A stretch of DNA of 64,000 nt from Gammaproteobacteria bacterium. Lineage in GTDB: Bacteria > Pseudomonadota > Gammaproteobacteria > JACCYU01. The translations under genes and the position numbers were made by a program. Each line of letters begins with the position of its first letter. Position 1 is the first letter of the stretch. This document shows, in pieces, positions 47,857-57,718 of this stretch. The notes below the pieces were generated by a model. That model had not been told where the DNA came from. It saw only the letters and a program-made list of their open reading frames with translations, and made no database searches. The stretch is from positions 18,126 through 82,125 of the forward strand of contig JACCZW010000155.1 in assembly GCA_013695765.1 (NCBI GenBank), written 5' to 3'.

Positions 47857-48092
47857 GAGACAGCGCCAGATACGTAAAAATCGTCGAGTGGTCGGAGGAC
47901 GACCAGTGTTATGTCGGCAGCTCGCCAGGGCTCATTTATGGCGGCTGTCACGGCGACGACGAAAAGGCGGTATTCGAGGAATTGTGTCGAATAGTAGACG
48001 AAGCTATCGATCTTTATCGCGACGATGAAAAACCTTTGCCGCCCGCTACTTCTGGGCGTGATCTGGCGAACATACTACAGAACGTCGCCTGA
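47853..48092 (+). CDS. hicB: HicB-family antitoxin
   Basis: Antitoxin of 79 residues starting with a GTG that overlaps the hicA stop (GTGA). The HicB fold is seen in ARYVKIVEWSEDDQCYVGSS and LIYGGCHGDDEKAVFEELC. It would neutralise the HicA just upstream. No C-terminal DNA-binding domain is obvious. Confidence 0.82.
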   Translation: MRDSARYVKIVEWSEDDQCYVGSSPGLIYGGCHGDDEKAVFEELCRIVDEAIDLYRDDEKPLPPATSGRDLANILQNVA

Positions 48093-48167
48093 CTTAGCCG
48101 CTTACGCATTAGTACGCGTGAGGTGCTGGCTAAGCGCACGCGGGAGCGACTCGTAGCCGTGATGCGA

Positions 48168-49379
48168 TCAAGCCCGCGCCACGCGCGCGCGGCGGATGCC
48201 AAACCCGATCAGTCGCGCCGGCAGCGCACGCAGGCCGGGCAATCTCAACGCCAGCGGCGGCTTGAACGTGGCATCCGGCCTCAAGCCCTGCTGGATAACC
48301 CGCTTCTGCACGAACGCCTGGAAAGTCTGGATCACGCGCGTCGGTAGATAGCGTTCCTTGCGCATTGCGGCCAGATCGGATTCGTGAACAGTTCCCGTCC
48401 GCAGCGGCCGGGTCAGAAGATTCGCGGCGACCACCGCGTCCTGTACGGCGTAATTAATCCCCACGCCTCCGACCGACGACATGACGTGCGCCGCGTCGCC
48501 GATCAAGAGCAGACCGGGCAGATGCCATTTTCTTAAACAATTCGACTCCACCGAAAGCACGGAAACCTGACTCCACGATTGCAGATGATCCACGCGGTCG
48601 GCCAGTTCCGGCGCGAGTTCGGCCAGCGACGCCCGCAAGGTTTGTACGCCGGCCTCGCGCAGCTCGCGGTAGCTGCCTTTGGCGATGACGTAGCCCAACT
48701 GATAATGATCCGGCCGCTCCAGAATCGCGAGGATGTGCCCGCCACCGATGCGGCCACCGAACGCCAGGGTGTCGCCCGGACGTTTCGGCATGCGCAGCCA
48801 CAGCACATCCATGGGTGGCGAACTCGCGACCGGCGTCAGTCCGGACAGCTTACGCAGCCGCGAAAAGCGCCCGTCCGCGGCCACCGTCAAATCCGCGCGC
48901 AGCTCGTGCGCCTGACCGTCCCGCCGCGTGTAGCGCACACCCAGAACGCGGTCGTCCCCGCGGATGAGCTCGCGCACGTTGGCGTCCATCAGCAGGGTGA
49001 AGTGCGGATATTGTCGCGCCTGCGCGATGACGAATTCGAGATACCGGGCCTGTGGGATCAAGGTGATATACGGAAACTTCGTCTTCAGCCGGCTGAAGTC
49101 CGCGATCGTGAAAGATTGCGTGGGCGTCTGAAAACCGAACTGGCGCAATTTGGTGTGCGGCAATTGCAACAATGGCTCGGCCAGGCCCAGTTCATCCATG
49201 ATCTCCATCACCGAGGGGTGCAGGGTGTCGCCGCGAAACTCGCGCTCGAAGTCCTGATGCATCTCCAGCAACGTGACCGGCACGCCGTTGCGCGCCAACA
49301 GCAGAGCCAGCATCGCGCCGGCCGGACCGGCGCCGACCACGCAGCAGGTGGTTTGATCAAAAGTAGCCGCGTCTTTCAT
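48168..49379 (-). CDS. FAD-dependent monooxygenase, UbiH/PHBH type
   Basis: Flavoprotein hydroxylase of 403 residues. FAD motifs: N-terminal VVGAGPAGAMLALLLARNG, the central LTVAADGRFSRLRKLSG (DG motif), and the C-terminal LLIGDAAHVMSSVGGVGINYAVQDAV. The class A monooxygenase fold is clear; the aromatic or quinone substrate is not. No ubiquinone gene is adjacent. The best alternative is an aromatic-ring hydroxylase for plant- or humic-type compounds. Confidence 0.88.
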   Translation of the reverse strand: MKDAATFDQTTCCVVGAGPAGAMLALLLARNGVPVTLLEMHQDFEREFRGDTLHPSVMEIMDELGLAEPLLQLPHTKLRQFGFQTPTQSFTIADFSRLKTKFPYITLIPQARYLEFVIAQARQYPHFTLLMDANVRELIRGDDRVLGVRYTRRDGQAHELRADLTVAADGRFSRLRKLSGLTPVASSPPMDVLWLRMPKRPGDTLAFGGRIGGGHILAILERPDHYQLGYVIAKGSYRELREAGVQTLRASLAELAPELADRVDHLQSWSQVSVLSVESNCLRKWHLPGLLLIGDAAHVMSSVGGVGINYAVQDAVVAANLLTRPLRTGTVHESDLAAMRKERYLPTRVIQTFQAFVQKRVIQQGLRPDATFKPPLALRLPGLRALPARLIGFGIRRARVARA

Positions 49380-49852
49380 GATCCACCGTCATCCGGCGAA
49401 GCGAGCTAAACAGCAAGCCCGCCGGGCTTATCCACTCCTATGCTTAATTCTTGGGAAAATTAAGGGTAGATCAAAATATACCGCTTATCATCAGAACTAT
49501 GCGGTCATTCACTGGCACAAGGCGTTGGGCGGAAGAGCCGTTAGTTGCATCTATCGATCAAGCTCAGCCGCCGCGCGCCACGAATGACTGTGCGGGGTGA
49601 GGCTGTAGCCGGGCGGTCGGCTGCGGTGGTGGAATAGACTCCTCCCGTTGTTTTAACGGCATCGAGGCGCCAAACTGAGAGTGTATGGCATCAGCGCTTA
49701 AGCGAGAAGAGTCCGACATGTATGCTACGACGGTGGCGGCACGCGGCGGTGCTATCGATCAACCCTTATCGCAAGGCAATAACCCCTTCGACGGGCTTTC
49801 CCCAGGCCCGGTTATTCCTCTGGCCGCGGCGCTCTTCGAGCAGGCACAGAAA
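49380..49852. other. Intergenic stretch, no convincing gene
   Basis: I see no gene in these 473 bases. A 64-codon frame at 49685-49879 (starting MASALKREESDMYATTVAARG) has no recognisable family. The middle (49440-49500) is AT-rich relative to the window and may hold promoters. Confidence 0.4.
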
Positions 49853-51570
49853 TCAGTGCACAATCTGCCGCTCCGCTAATTCGCCATCAACCGGTTTGGA
49901 GAAATGGTAACCTTGCGCGTATTCGCACCCCAGTGCGCGTAGCCGATTCAATTGTTCGGCTGTTTCAACGCCTTCCGCGGTTACTTCCATCCCTAAGTTA
50001 TGCCCCAGTTGAACAATCGTTTGCACAATCTCCGAGTTTTTGTCTCCTGGCCCCATTCGATTCACAAACGAACGGTCGATCTTCAACACATCCACTGGAA
50101 AGTTATGCAGGTTGGAGAGCGATGAATAGCCGGTGCCGAAGTCGTCGATTTGCAGCTTGACGCCCAGGCCTTTGAGTTGTCCGAGCATCGCGCTGGCGGA
50201 TTTAGAATTTTCCATTACCGCGCTTTCTGTAATCTCCAGCTCCAGGCTGCGTGCGGCCAGGCCCGTTTCTTCCAAGACATTGCTGACTTGCGCAATGAGG
50301 CCGGTTTGTGAAAATTCCTTGCCTGAAAGATTAACGCTGACCGATAAAGGCATGTTGTCGCGGGCCGCGTCTTGCCACGTCCGTACCTGGCGACAGGCTT
50401 CACGCAGCACCCATTTGCCGATCGGCACGATTAGCCCGGTTTCCTCGGCAACGGGGATAAATTCATCCGGAAACACCAATCCGCGCTCTGGATGCCACCA
50501 GCGGACAAGCGCTTCAAACCCTGTAATCCGGTTGTTCTCCAGCGACACAATCGGCTGATAGTGAAGGCAAAACTCTTCACGTTCGATCGCCAGTCTCAAG
50601 TCCGCTTCAAGCTTTAACAAAGCCATCACGCTGGCTTGCATACTCGGGTCGAATACTTCATATCGTCCTCCGCCGCGAGACTTGGCGCGGTACATCGCCG
50701 TATCGGCATCGCGCAAAACTTCTTCCGTAGAGCTATACCCGAGCTTTGAAAGCGTGATACCTATACTGGCGGTCGTAAAAACCTGCTGCTCGGCCAGAGA
50801 GAAAGGCTGAATAAACTCTCTGTTGATGCGATTGGCGACTCGCGTCGCGTCGCGGATGCTGCCGATGTCGTTCAAGAGAATCGTAAACTCGTCGCCACCT
50901 ATTCTTGCGATCGCATCTTCGGGACGCAAGACAGACTCCAGCTTGCGCCCGATACGGACGAGAAACTGGTCGCCTACGGCATGACCGAGACTGTCGTTGA
51001 TAGTCTTGAAGCGATCAAGATCGAGAAATAACACGGCAAACAGATAATTTTCGTGCCGCTCGGCGTACGCGATGGCTTGATGCAAATGCTCGACGAACAA
51101 GGATCGGTTCGGCAGACCGGTCAGCGCGTCATGAAACGCTTCATGGGCGATGCGCTCGCCTGCCAGCTTGCTCTCGGTAATATCGGAGTGCGTGATGACC
51201 GCGCCGCCGACCTCACGCGGCCTCGGGTCAACCTGCATCTTGAACCAGCGCTGCTCAGTTGCCGAGTGACACGGATATTCGAGGAGAAAACCGGGCAGTT
51301 TTCCTTCCATTACGGCGAGAATACCTTCCAATGCCCTTGTTGCCGACGGGTCTTTCGCTACTCCCCTTGGGCACACGTCGAGATAATTCATCCCGATCCC
51401 GATACGTTCCACCGCAGCTTCATTTTCCAGCGCGAAACGCTCCCAGGAACTGCTGACATGAGTAATAACTCCATCCGCGTCCAATAGGACTATTTCTGAA
51501 GACACCGAGTCGAATACACCTTGCAATAGTTGATCGCGCTGCCGGATAAGTTCTTCGGCGGCTTTGCGCT

Positions 51571-51857
51571 CGGTGATGTCGCGGATGTTGCATTGAATGA
51601 CCTGCTGGTCGCCTTCCTCGTAGAGGTTGCTGACAAACTCCACGTCCCGGCGCTTTCCATTTTTGGTTTGAAGCGGCAAGTCTTCGTAGCGGATATAACC
51701 TTGCTCCTGCAATTGTTCAAAGGACTTCGCGCTGGCTTTTGAATCTTTCAGCAAACCGATTTCCCAGAGTCCTTGCCCAGGAACTCATCGAGCGTGTAAC
51801 CCAGCAACTCCGTCATGTAGGGGTTCGCGTCGGTGATTCTTCGATCCGCGTTGTCAA
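51571..51857 (-). repeat. Internal PAS duplication, copy 1
   Basis: This 287-base block matches 52311-52599 with few changes (offset 740-742 bases), covering the PAS-linked CNIRDITERK end and the RRITDANPYMTELLGYTLDEF start. It has lost one base near 51770 relative to copy 2. Confidence 0.85.
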
Positions 51858-52310
51858 GAATCAGTATGCCGTCGCGTGCGCTTTCGAACAGACGGCGATA
51901 ACGAAGTTCGGAGCCCCGCACCGCTTCCGCCACCCGTTCGAGAGTCTCTTCGGCGGCTTTGCGCTCGCTGATGTCGCGGCCGACCCCGTACGCTATACCT
52001 TCCTCGACAACCGGGAAGTATGACCATGCGACCCATTTGTGAGAACCATCCTTGCAGCGCCAGCGATTTTCCAGGTTGTTCGTCGGGCGACCGGTGGCAA
52101 GCCTCGCGTATTCAGCCATCAGCGCGGACTGATCATCGGGATGGAGGAAATTAGGGATCGGCTTGAAAAGAAAATCTTCTTCTGAGTAACCCAGCAATCT
52201 TTCGAATGCCGGGTTAACCTGCTGGAAGAAGCCGTCGAGGTTGGCGATACACAGCATGTCCATCGATAGCGCGAAGAAACGATCGCGCTCGTTTTCGATT
52301 CGCTTACGCT

Positions 52311-52599
52311 CGGTGATGTCGCGAATATTGCATTGAATGACCTGCTGGTTGCCTTCCTCGTAGACGTTGCTGACAAACTCTACTTCCCGGCGCTTTCCAT
52401 TTTTGGTTTGAAGCGGCAAGTCTTCGTAGCGGATATAACCTTTCTCCTACAATTCCTGAAAAGCCTCGGCGCTGGCTTTTGAATCTTTCAGCAAACCGAT
52501 TTCCCAGAGTTCTTTGCCCAGGAACTCATCGAGCGTGTAGCCCAGCAACTCGGTCATGTAGGGGTTCGCGTCGGTGATTCTTCGATTCGCGTTGTCAAG
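52311..52599 (-). repeat. Internal PAS duplication, copy 2
   Basis: Near-identical to 51571-51857. It keeps the reading frame at 52510 (TTCTTTGCCC) but contains the TAG stop at about 52448, where copy 1 has CAG. Confidence 0.85.
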
Positions 52600-52683
52600 G
52601 TCTTGCGCGATGGGTTGGCGGTTTTGGCGAAAGTCAATGCCGAAGGAGGCGAGAACTTTTCCGGTGGTTGAGAGAATCGACAT

Positions 52684-53855
52684 CGATCAAGCAGGCCTTA
52701 TTTCAAGTTTCAGAGGCAGATGTTGGAGGTTGCAGGCGGCGCCCCGATCGCTCGATCAGGGTCGTCATCGCCGGTAATAAATTGTGAGGAAGGAAGGGAT
52801 AGCTCACGCTGGTGTTCCGTCAGAATTGCTGAAATACCATGTGACCTTATGTCCTGAATGACTAAAACTTGTACGGCTCGGCGGCAGGATGGGCAGGCGC
52901 AAAACCTGATCCTCGTCGAGGACAGGCGGCAGCTCATAAAGCGGAAGGCGCGAACCCGAACTTATGCTAAAGCGCGGTCATACACGCAACGAACTCGGGG
53001 CTGGGCGGCGCGGTTTGGCCGACGAATGGTCAGCCGCCGGTCGCGCTATGATCGCATCTGGTGCGGCGGCTCATTCCGGGGATTGCTCGTCGCAGCGCGT
53101 ATGGTTTCGCGTCGAAGGCAAGTGGCTTCTCCGCGTCGTTCGCCAGATCAGCGATCATCGGCTGATCGGCGGTACCGCCGAATTCAGAGGGGCATGCTTT
53201 TGCGCGCTGGCCAGTCATAACCCATCACTTGGTCTTTGGCGCAGGCGCTTGGAGGCAAGGCGGAATCATCGGAAGCAAGTTCGCGGCATAATTCATTGTC
53301 ATTCCGGCAGAAGTCGGAATCCAGAATATCCATCCTTGGCGCTGGATTCCGGCCAATCCCCGGCCGGAATGACGGCCCTGATTTATGCGGCGAATCTACG
53401 AAACACGACACTAGGCTTATTTTGCTATTTGTTCGCTGGCAAGGCGTTAACCGCGTCGCGAATTCCCTGAGCAACTGCCGCGAGGGGATGCTTCCCTGTA
53501 GCCACGACCCAGCCGCGGCGTTCGCTGGCGCAAAACCTAATCGTTCTGCGAAACCCCAGCTCCTAATCATCGTGACCTGAAGTTCCTATTTGCTATGCGC
53601 CCGCCTTCTCTAGCGATGCAACCGTACTATTCACAGCCCTCCGACCCCGCCTTCATTGGCGGGGCGTGCGCGAGTGCTGAGCTTTAGTTTGCTCTGCGAA
53701 TCCCCCGGCTCCGACGCATTGTCAACTGGGACTTCCGTTTGCGTGTTGCCTGCCATCCGTGGCGATGCCTCGCTGCCTTCGATAATGTCCGGCCCGGCCA
53801 TCCTTGGCCGGTCGTGAGCCGGCGCAGAGCTTTAATCGCTCTGCGAATTCCCGGC
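52684..53855. other. Gene-poor region with intergenic repeats
   Basis: An 1172-base region without a recognisable gene. It contains a palindromic MITE-like element (53298-53373) and two tandem copies of a 145-base repeat (53573-53860). Short frames near 52860-53470 have no family. A minus-strand frame near 52800-52940 reads LYELPPVLDEDQVLRLPILP but I do not recognise it. Confidence 0.55.
53298..53373. repeat. Palindromic intergenic repeat of the GTCATTCCGGC...GCCGGAATGAC type
   Basis: Arms GTCATTCCGGC and GCCGGAATGAC enclose CAGAAGTCGGAATCCAGA and its partner CTGGATTCCGG, giving a long hairpin. This class of repeat is common between genes in many proteobacterial and other genomes. Likely a non-autonomous mobile or REP-like element. 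Confidence 0.75.
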
Positions 53856-53860
53856 TCACC
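53573..53860. repeat. Two tandem copies of a diverged 145-base intergenic repeat
   Basis: Copy C (about 53573-53725) and copy B (about 53726-53860) share an opening TTCCGTTTGC or TTCCTATTTGC, a CCCGCC/GGCGGG or GGCC/GGCC stem, and AGCTTTAGTTTGCTCTGCGAAT against AGCTTTAATCGCTCTGCGAAT (abbreviated). Copy B carries GTGAGCCGG/CCGGCTCAC arms at 53814-53859, as at 13291-13348, and its end overlaps the mak stop codon. Confidence 0.65.
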
Positions 53861-54749
53861 CCCACAGCCAGGCAGCGCCGCGGACGCCGCTGGAGTCGCC
53901 GAAGCGGGGTGGCAGCAGGCGCGTGTCCACGCGGTCGGAGAACACGTAGCGGCCCCATAATTTTGGCACGTTCGCGTAGAGGCGCGTGACGTTGGACATG
54001 CCGCCGCCCAACACGATGATGTCCGGGTCCAGGAGATTGATTACGTGCGCGAGGCCGCGCGCCATGCGGTCCTCGTATCGTTGCAGGGTCGCCTCGGCGC
54101 GCGCGTCCTGCCGATTGGCGCGCTCGATTATTTCGTGTGTGGGCAGGTCTTCGCCAGCGACCTGCGCGTGATCGCGGCGCAGGCCCGGCCCGGAGAGAAA
54201 GGTTTCGATGCAGCCGTGCTTGCCGCAATAACATTGCGGGCCGGGCCGTTCGTCGTCACGCGGCCATGGTAACGGGTTGTGGCCCCATTCGCCGGCGATG
54301 GCGTTGGGGCCGTCCAGTACGTGCCCGCGAATAACGACGCCGCCGCCGACACCGGTGCCGACGATGACGCCGAACACCACGTTCGCCCCCTGCGCGGCGC
54401 CGTCCGCGGCCTCGGACAATGCAAAGCAGTTGGCGTCGTTGGCGATGCGCACCGCGCGGGCCAGCCTGTTTTCCAGATCGGTCTTGACCGGGCGGCCGTT
54501 CATGCACACGGTGTTCGAGTTTCTTAAGACACCTGAAACGGGCGAAATCGCCCCCGGCGTGCAGATGCCCACCGCGCCCTGCTGGCCCAGCTCGCCTTCG
54601 ACCGCCCGCACCCGATCGACGATCGCGCTTAAGATACCATCGTAATCACCCTGCGGCGTGTCCGCGCGCCGGCGCAGCAGTTCGCGGCCATCCTGCGCGA
54701 GCGCGATGATTTCGATCTTGGTGCCGCCGAGGTCGATGCCCAGTCTCAT
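53856..54749 (-). CDS. mak: ROK-family fructokinase (Mak type)
   Basis: ATP-dependent hexokinase of the ROK family, 297 residues. Motifs are the N-terminal phosphate loop GIDLGGTKIEI, NDANCFALSEAADGAA, the catalytic GEWGHNPLPWPRDDE, the zinc-binding CYCGKHGCIETFLSGPG, and the end GDSSGVRGAAWLWG. It is closely similar to E. coli Mak, which phosphorylates fructose and other sugars. It follows the adenosyltransferase gene by 12 bases. Its stop codon is formed by a repeat that overlaps the 3' end. Confidence 0.9.
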   Translation of the reverse strand: MRLGIDLGGTKIEIIALAQDGRELLRRRADTPQGDYDGILSAIVDRVRAVEGELGQQGAVGICTPGAISPVSGVLRNSNTVCMNGRPVKTDLENRLARAVRIANDANCFALSEAADGAAQGANVVFGVIVGTGVGGGVVIRGHVLDGPNAIAGEWGHNPLPWPRDDERPGPQCYCGKHGCIETFLSGPGLRRDHAQVAGEDLPTHEIIERANRQDARAEATLQRYEDRMARGLAHVINLLDPDIIVLGGGMSNVTRLYANVPKLWGRYVFSDRVDTRLLPPRFGDSSGVRGAAWLWG

Positions 54750-54761
54750 CGGCGGCCCGGG

Positions 54762-55331
54762 CTAGTTGCTTCGTGGCGCCTTCCCCCCGCGCGCGGACTG
54801 CCAGTACGTTTCCTGCTCATTGTCGGCAAGCGCGAGCACGCGGCACAGCACGAACAGCAGATCGGACAGCCGATTGAGATACACGCGCACCGGAGGATTC
54901 ACCGTCTCGACCCTGGCCAGCGTAATCACGCGGCGTTCGGCGCGCCGGCAGATCGCGCGCGCGAGATGACAGCTCGCGGCCGCGGCGCTGCCGCCGGGAA
55001 GAATGAATTCCTTAAGCGACGGCAAATCGGCGTTGAACAGATCCAAGGTGCGCTCTAGATCTTCGGCATCGCTGGTGGCGATCAGCGCGTGATCGCGCAT
55101 GCTCAGTTCGCCACCCAGATTGAACAAGGTGTGCTGAATCCGCGTTAGACAGCGGCGCACTTCCAGCGGAATATCATGCGCCAGCACCTGGCCTATGGCG
55201 CTGTTCAGTTCATCGACATCGCCGATCGCCTCGATGCACGCGCAATCCTTCTCCACCCGCTCGCCACCGGTGAGTCCGGTCTGACCAGCGTCGCCGGTTC
55301 GGGTGTAAATCTTCGTCAGGCGATGGCCCAC
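54762..55331 (-). CDS. Cob(I)yrinic acid a,c-diamide/cobalamin adenosyltransferase, PduO type
   Basis: Transfers adenosyl from ATP to Co(I) of cobalamin, giving coenzyme B12. It has 189 residues. Motifs are TKIYTRTGDAGQTGLTGGERVEKD (N-terminal ATP site), IEAIGDVDELNSAIGQVLA, LKEFILPGGSAAAASCHLAR and RRAERRVITLA, and VRVYLNRLSDLLFVLCR. It is divergent from the cobalamin riboswitch and btuB-like gene, a natural B12 uptake and activation pair. Confidence 0.95.
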   Translation of the reverse strand: MGHRLTKIYTRTGDAGQTGLTGGERVEKDCACIEAIGDVDELNSAIGQVLAHDIPLEVRRCLTRIQHTLFNLGGELSMRDHALIATSDAEDLERTLDLFNADLPSLKEFILPGGSAAAASCHLARAICRRAERRVITLARVETVNPPVRVYLNRLSDLLFVLCRVLALADNEQETYWQSARGGKAPRSN

Positions 55332-55460
55332 GTGTGTCTCCGTTAAATATATAGTTCTCGGATTACACTACCATCGCGCCAGGCGCGCAAGCCGCGCTGC
55401 TAGCGTGGTATTGATCTGCCGTCGCTTATTCCGTACAGTCCCTAAGCTCTTCAATTCATG

Positions 55461-55653
55461 TTTCTGGTGCCCCGCCCGCCGCCAGGCGATCGGGGTTAAA
55501 CGGGAAGCCGGTGCGCTATTCAATCGCAACGCCGGCGCTGCCCCCGCAACGGTAAGCGCGTTAAAGAATCAGCACGCAGCCACTGTGCAACCGCATGGGA
55601 AGGCGCTGATTCCAGGAATTACACATTCCGCCCGCGAGCCCGTATACCGGCCC
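55461..55653 (+). ncRNA. Cobalamin riboswitch
   Basis: Conserved B12-box elements in order: GGTTAAACGGGAAGCCGGTG, GCTGCCCCCGCAACGGTAAG, CAGCCACTG, TGGGAAGGCG and GAGCCCGTATACCGGCC at the end. It lies about 115 bases before the BtuB-like receptor and would shut off its expression when B12 is abundant. Confidence 0.94.
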
Positions 55654-55769
55654 GAAACGCTAACTTCCGGTATTGCGGCGGGCAATGGCGCGGGCATTAC
55701 GATCCAGCCTTCGACGTTTTCCTCCGCACGCCATCGACGTGCGCGGGTGTGCGCACCGGAGAATAGATC

Positions 55770-57578
55770 ATGCGATATCGTATTTTGGCGCTGCTCGCGC
55801 CCGGCTTTCTATTACCCGCGACCCTCGCGGCGCAACCCCAACCAACTGACCTCGCGCCGATCATCGTCACGGCCAATCGCGAGGCGCAGCCCGCCGACGA
55901 ACCGCTGGCGGCGACGACCGTCATTACCCGCGAGGACATCGAACGCACGCAGCCGCAGAACATGCTGGACCTCCTGCGCACGCAGGCCGGCGTCGATGTT
56001 TCGAGCAACGGCGGCCTCGGCGCGTTTTCCAGCGTGTTCCTGCGCGGCGCAGAGTCGGATCAGGTGCTGGTGTTGATCGACGGCGTACGCGCGGCGTCAA
56101 GCACCGCCGGCCTGTTTTCATTCCAGCAGCTCAACCCCGCGCAGATCGAGCGCATCGAGATTGTCCGTGGGCCGCGCTCCACGCTGTACGGCTCGGACGC
56201 CATCGGCGGCGTAATCCAGATATTCACGCGCAAGCTGGACGGACCCAGCGTGAGCATCGAAGGTGGTTCCTACGACACCTACCGCACGCAGGCCGGTTAC
56301 GGAGGTGGCGGCGACGCGGTGCGCTACTCGGTCAACGGCGCCTACGTCGATTCGGATGGCTTTTCCGCCAGCAACGAAAGGGCCGGTGAATTTGTCTTCG
56401 ATCCCGATGACGACGGCTACGACGAGGCCAGCGTCACGGCCAGCCTGGATGCGATGCTCTCGAAGCGCGCGAACCTAAGCGTGAATGGCTGGCACAGCGG
56501 CGGCCAGCTGGAACTGGATCAGGGCCTCACCGACACCCGCAATAGCACCATCGGACTTAATCTCGATTTCGACACGCTACCCGGCTGGCAACAGTCCTTC
56601 GGCCTCGGCTACGCGCGCGACGATCAGGCCACGGACTTTTCGGGCTTTTTTTCCAGCGCCGAGACTGATCGCGTAACTTTCAACTGGCAAAACGAGTTGA
56701 GCCTGGGCGCCGGCCACCAGCTCACTCTGGGCGCCGACTACTATCGCGACGCTGGCCTTTATGCCGACGACTTCAGCGCCTATGACGAGGATGCGAACGA
56801 CATTGGCGTCTATGCCAATCTGCGTTCGACTTTTGGCCGCAACGACGTGCAGCTCGGTCTGCGCTACGACGAGCACAGCGAGTTCGGCGGGCGCACGACC
56901 GGGCAGCTTGCGCTGGGCCGGCAGTTCACGGAGAGTCTGCGCGGGTTCGCCGCTTTCGGCACCGCGTTTAGGGCGCCGAGCCTGAACGATCTGTTCTTCC
57001 CGAACTTTTCTAATCCCGAGCTCGATCCCGAACGCTCGCGCAGCACGGAACTGGGTGTGCATTTCCAGCCGTCAACGGTGCACCTCTTTACTACTAACCT
57101 GTTTTATACCGAGATCGATGACCTGATCTCCTCCAATCCACCTGCGTTCATCCCGTTCAACGTTGAAGAAGCGACAATAAAGGGTCTGGAATTCGGCTAT
57201 GCGGGGTCGATCGCGACGGTATGGAATTTGTCCGCGAATGTGACGCTGCAGGATGCGCGCAACGACACGGACGACATCGAACTGGTGCGCCGCCCGGATC
57301 ACAAAGCCGCGTTTGGCCTCACGCGCAATTTTACAAGCGGCGGGTCGATTTATACGGAGGTACTACTGAGCGGTGATCGCACCGACGTGGGCAATGTGTC
57401 GTTGCCTGGCTACGGTATTGCGAATGTCAGCCTGCAATACCCACTGCTCGACGGCCTCTTCGCCGAAGCGAGGGTCGAGAATCTGCTGGACAAGGAATAC
57501 GAACTCGCATCGGGCTTCAACACATCGGATCGGGCGGGATACGTGGGGTTACGCTACACACCGGCACAGGCTGACTGA
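55770..57578 (+). CDS. btuB: BtuB-like TonB-dependent vitamin B12 receptor
   Basis: Outer-membrane B12 importer of 602 residues. Signal peptide (residues 1-21, ending in ATLAAQ), TonB box IIVTANR, plug motifs LDLLRTQAGVDVSSNGG and RIEIVRGPRSTLYGSDAIGG, and a 22-strand barrel ending NLLDKEYELASGF...YVGLRYTP. GGAG about ten bases upstream supports the ATG. The riboswitch immediately before it identifies the substrate as cobalamin. It ends before a strong terminator. Confidence 0.93.
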   Translation: MRYRILALLAPGFLLPATLAAQPQPTDLAPIIVTANREAQPADEPLAATTVITREDIERTQPQNMLDLLRTQAGVDVSSNGGLGAFSSVFLRGAESDQVLVLIDGVRAASSTAGLFSFQQLNPAQIERIEIVRGPRSTLYGSDAIGGVIQIFTRKLDGPSVSIEGGSYDTYRTQAGYGGGGDAVRYSVNGAYVDSDGFSASNERAGEFVFDPDDDGYDEASVTASLDAMLSKRANLSVNGWHSGGQLELDQGLTDTRNSTIGLNLDFDTLPGWQQSFGLGYARDDQATDFSGFFSSAETDRVTFNWQNELSLGAGHQLTLGADYYRDAGLYADDFSAYDEDANDIGVYANLRSTFGRNDVQLGLRYDEHSEFGGRTTGQLALGRQFTESLRGFAAFGTAFRAPSLNDLFFPNFSNPELDPERSRSTELGVHFQPSTVHLFTTNLFYTEIDDLISSNPPAFIPFNVEEATIKGLEFGYAGSIATVWNLSANVTLQDARNDTDDIELVRRPDHKAAFGLTRNFTSGGSIYTEVLLSGDRTDVGNVSLPGYGIANVSLQYPLLDGLFAEARVENLLDKEYELASGFNTSDRAGYVGLRYTPAQAD

Positions 57579-57652
57579 CCGGCCGGGCCGGAACCCGCGT
57601 TCGCAACCGGGGGCGCGTCAAGGCTTTTATATATCTAACGTGTTCTGATTTA

Positions 57653-57677
57653 ATGCCCGCCCCAAGCGGGCATTTTT
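57653..57677 (+). terminator. Intrinsic terminator after btuB
   Basis: An eight-base stem (ATGCCCGC / GCGGGCAT) with a five-base loop and five following T residues, 75 bases after the btuB stop. A clear rho-independent terminator. Confidence 0.92.
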
Positions 57678-57718
57678 ATTGCTGTGTATGCGCCGCTAAG
57701 ACAAATGTTTTTCTTTCG

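Larger units (their letters stand above)
49853..52683 (-). pseudogene. PAS-GGDEF-EAL signalling protein, broken by frameshift and stop
   Basis: A cyclic-di-GMP gene read right to left. The main open part (49853-51754) holds a PAS domain, an intact GGDEF (ARIGGDEFTILL) and an intact EAL (GFEALVRWW, DDFGTGYSSL). Upstream there are two further PAS blocks. The frame breaks twice: one base is missing near 51770 (found by comparing the duplicate at 52510), and a CAG-to-TAG stop lies at about 52448 (FQEL-stop-EKGYIRYEDLP). A shorter GGDEF-EAL protein starting near 51754 could still be made. No transmembrane segment is seen. Confidence 0.8.

Noticed and set aside
49685..49879. A 64-codon frame beside the GGDEF-EAL gene as a real protein.
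   Set aside because: No family, no good ribosome site and overlap with the downstream gene; probably chance.
52858..53470. Two overlapping plus-strand frames in the repeat region as genes.
   Set aside because: They run through repeats, show no family sequence and have Arg/Ser-rich translations typical of chance frames in GC-rich DNA.
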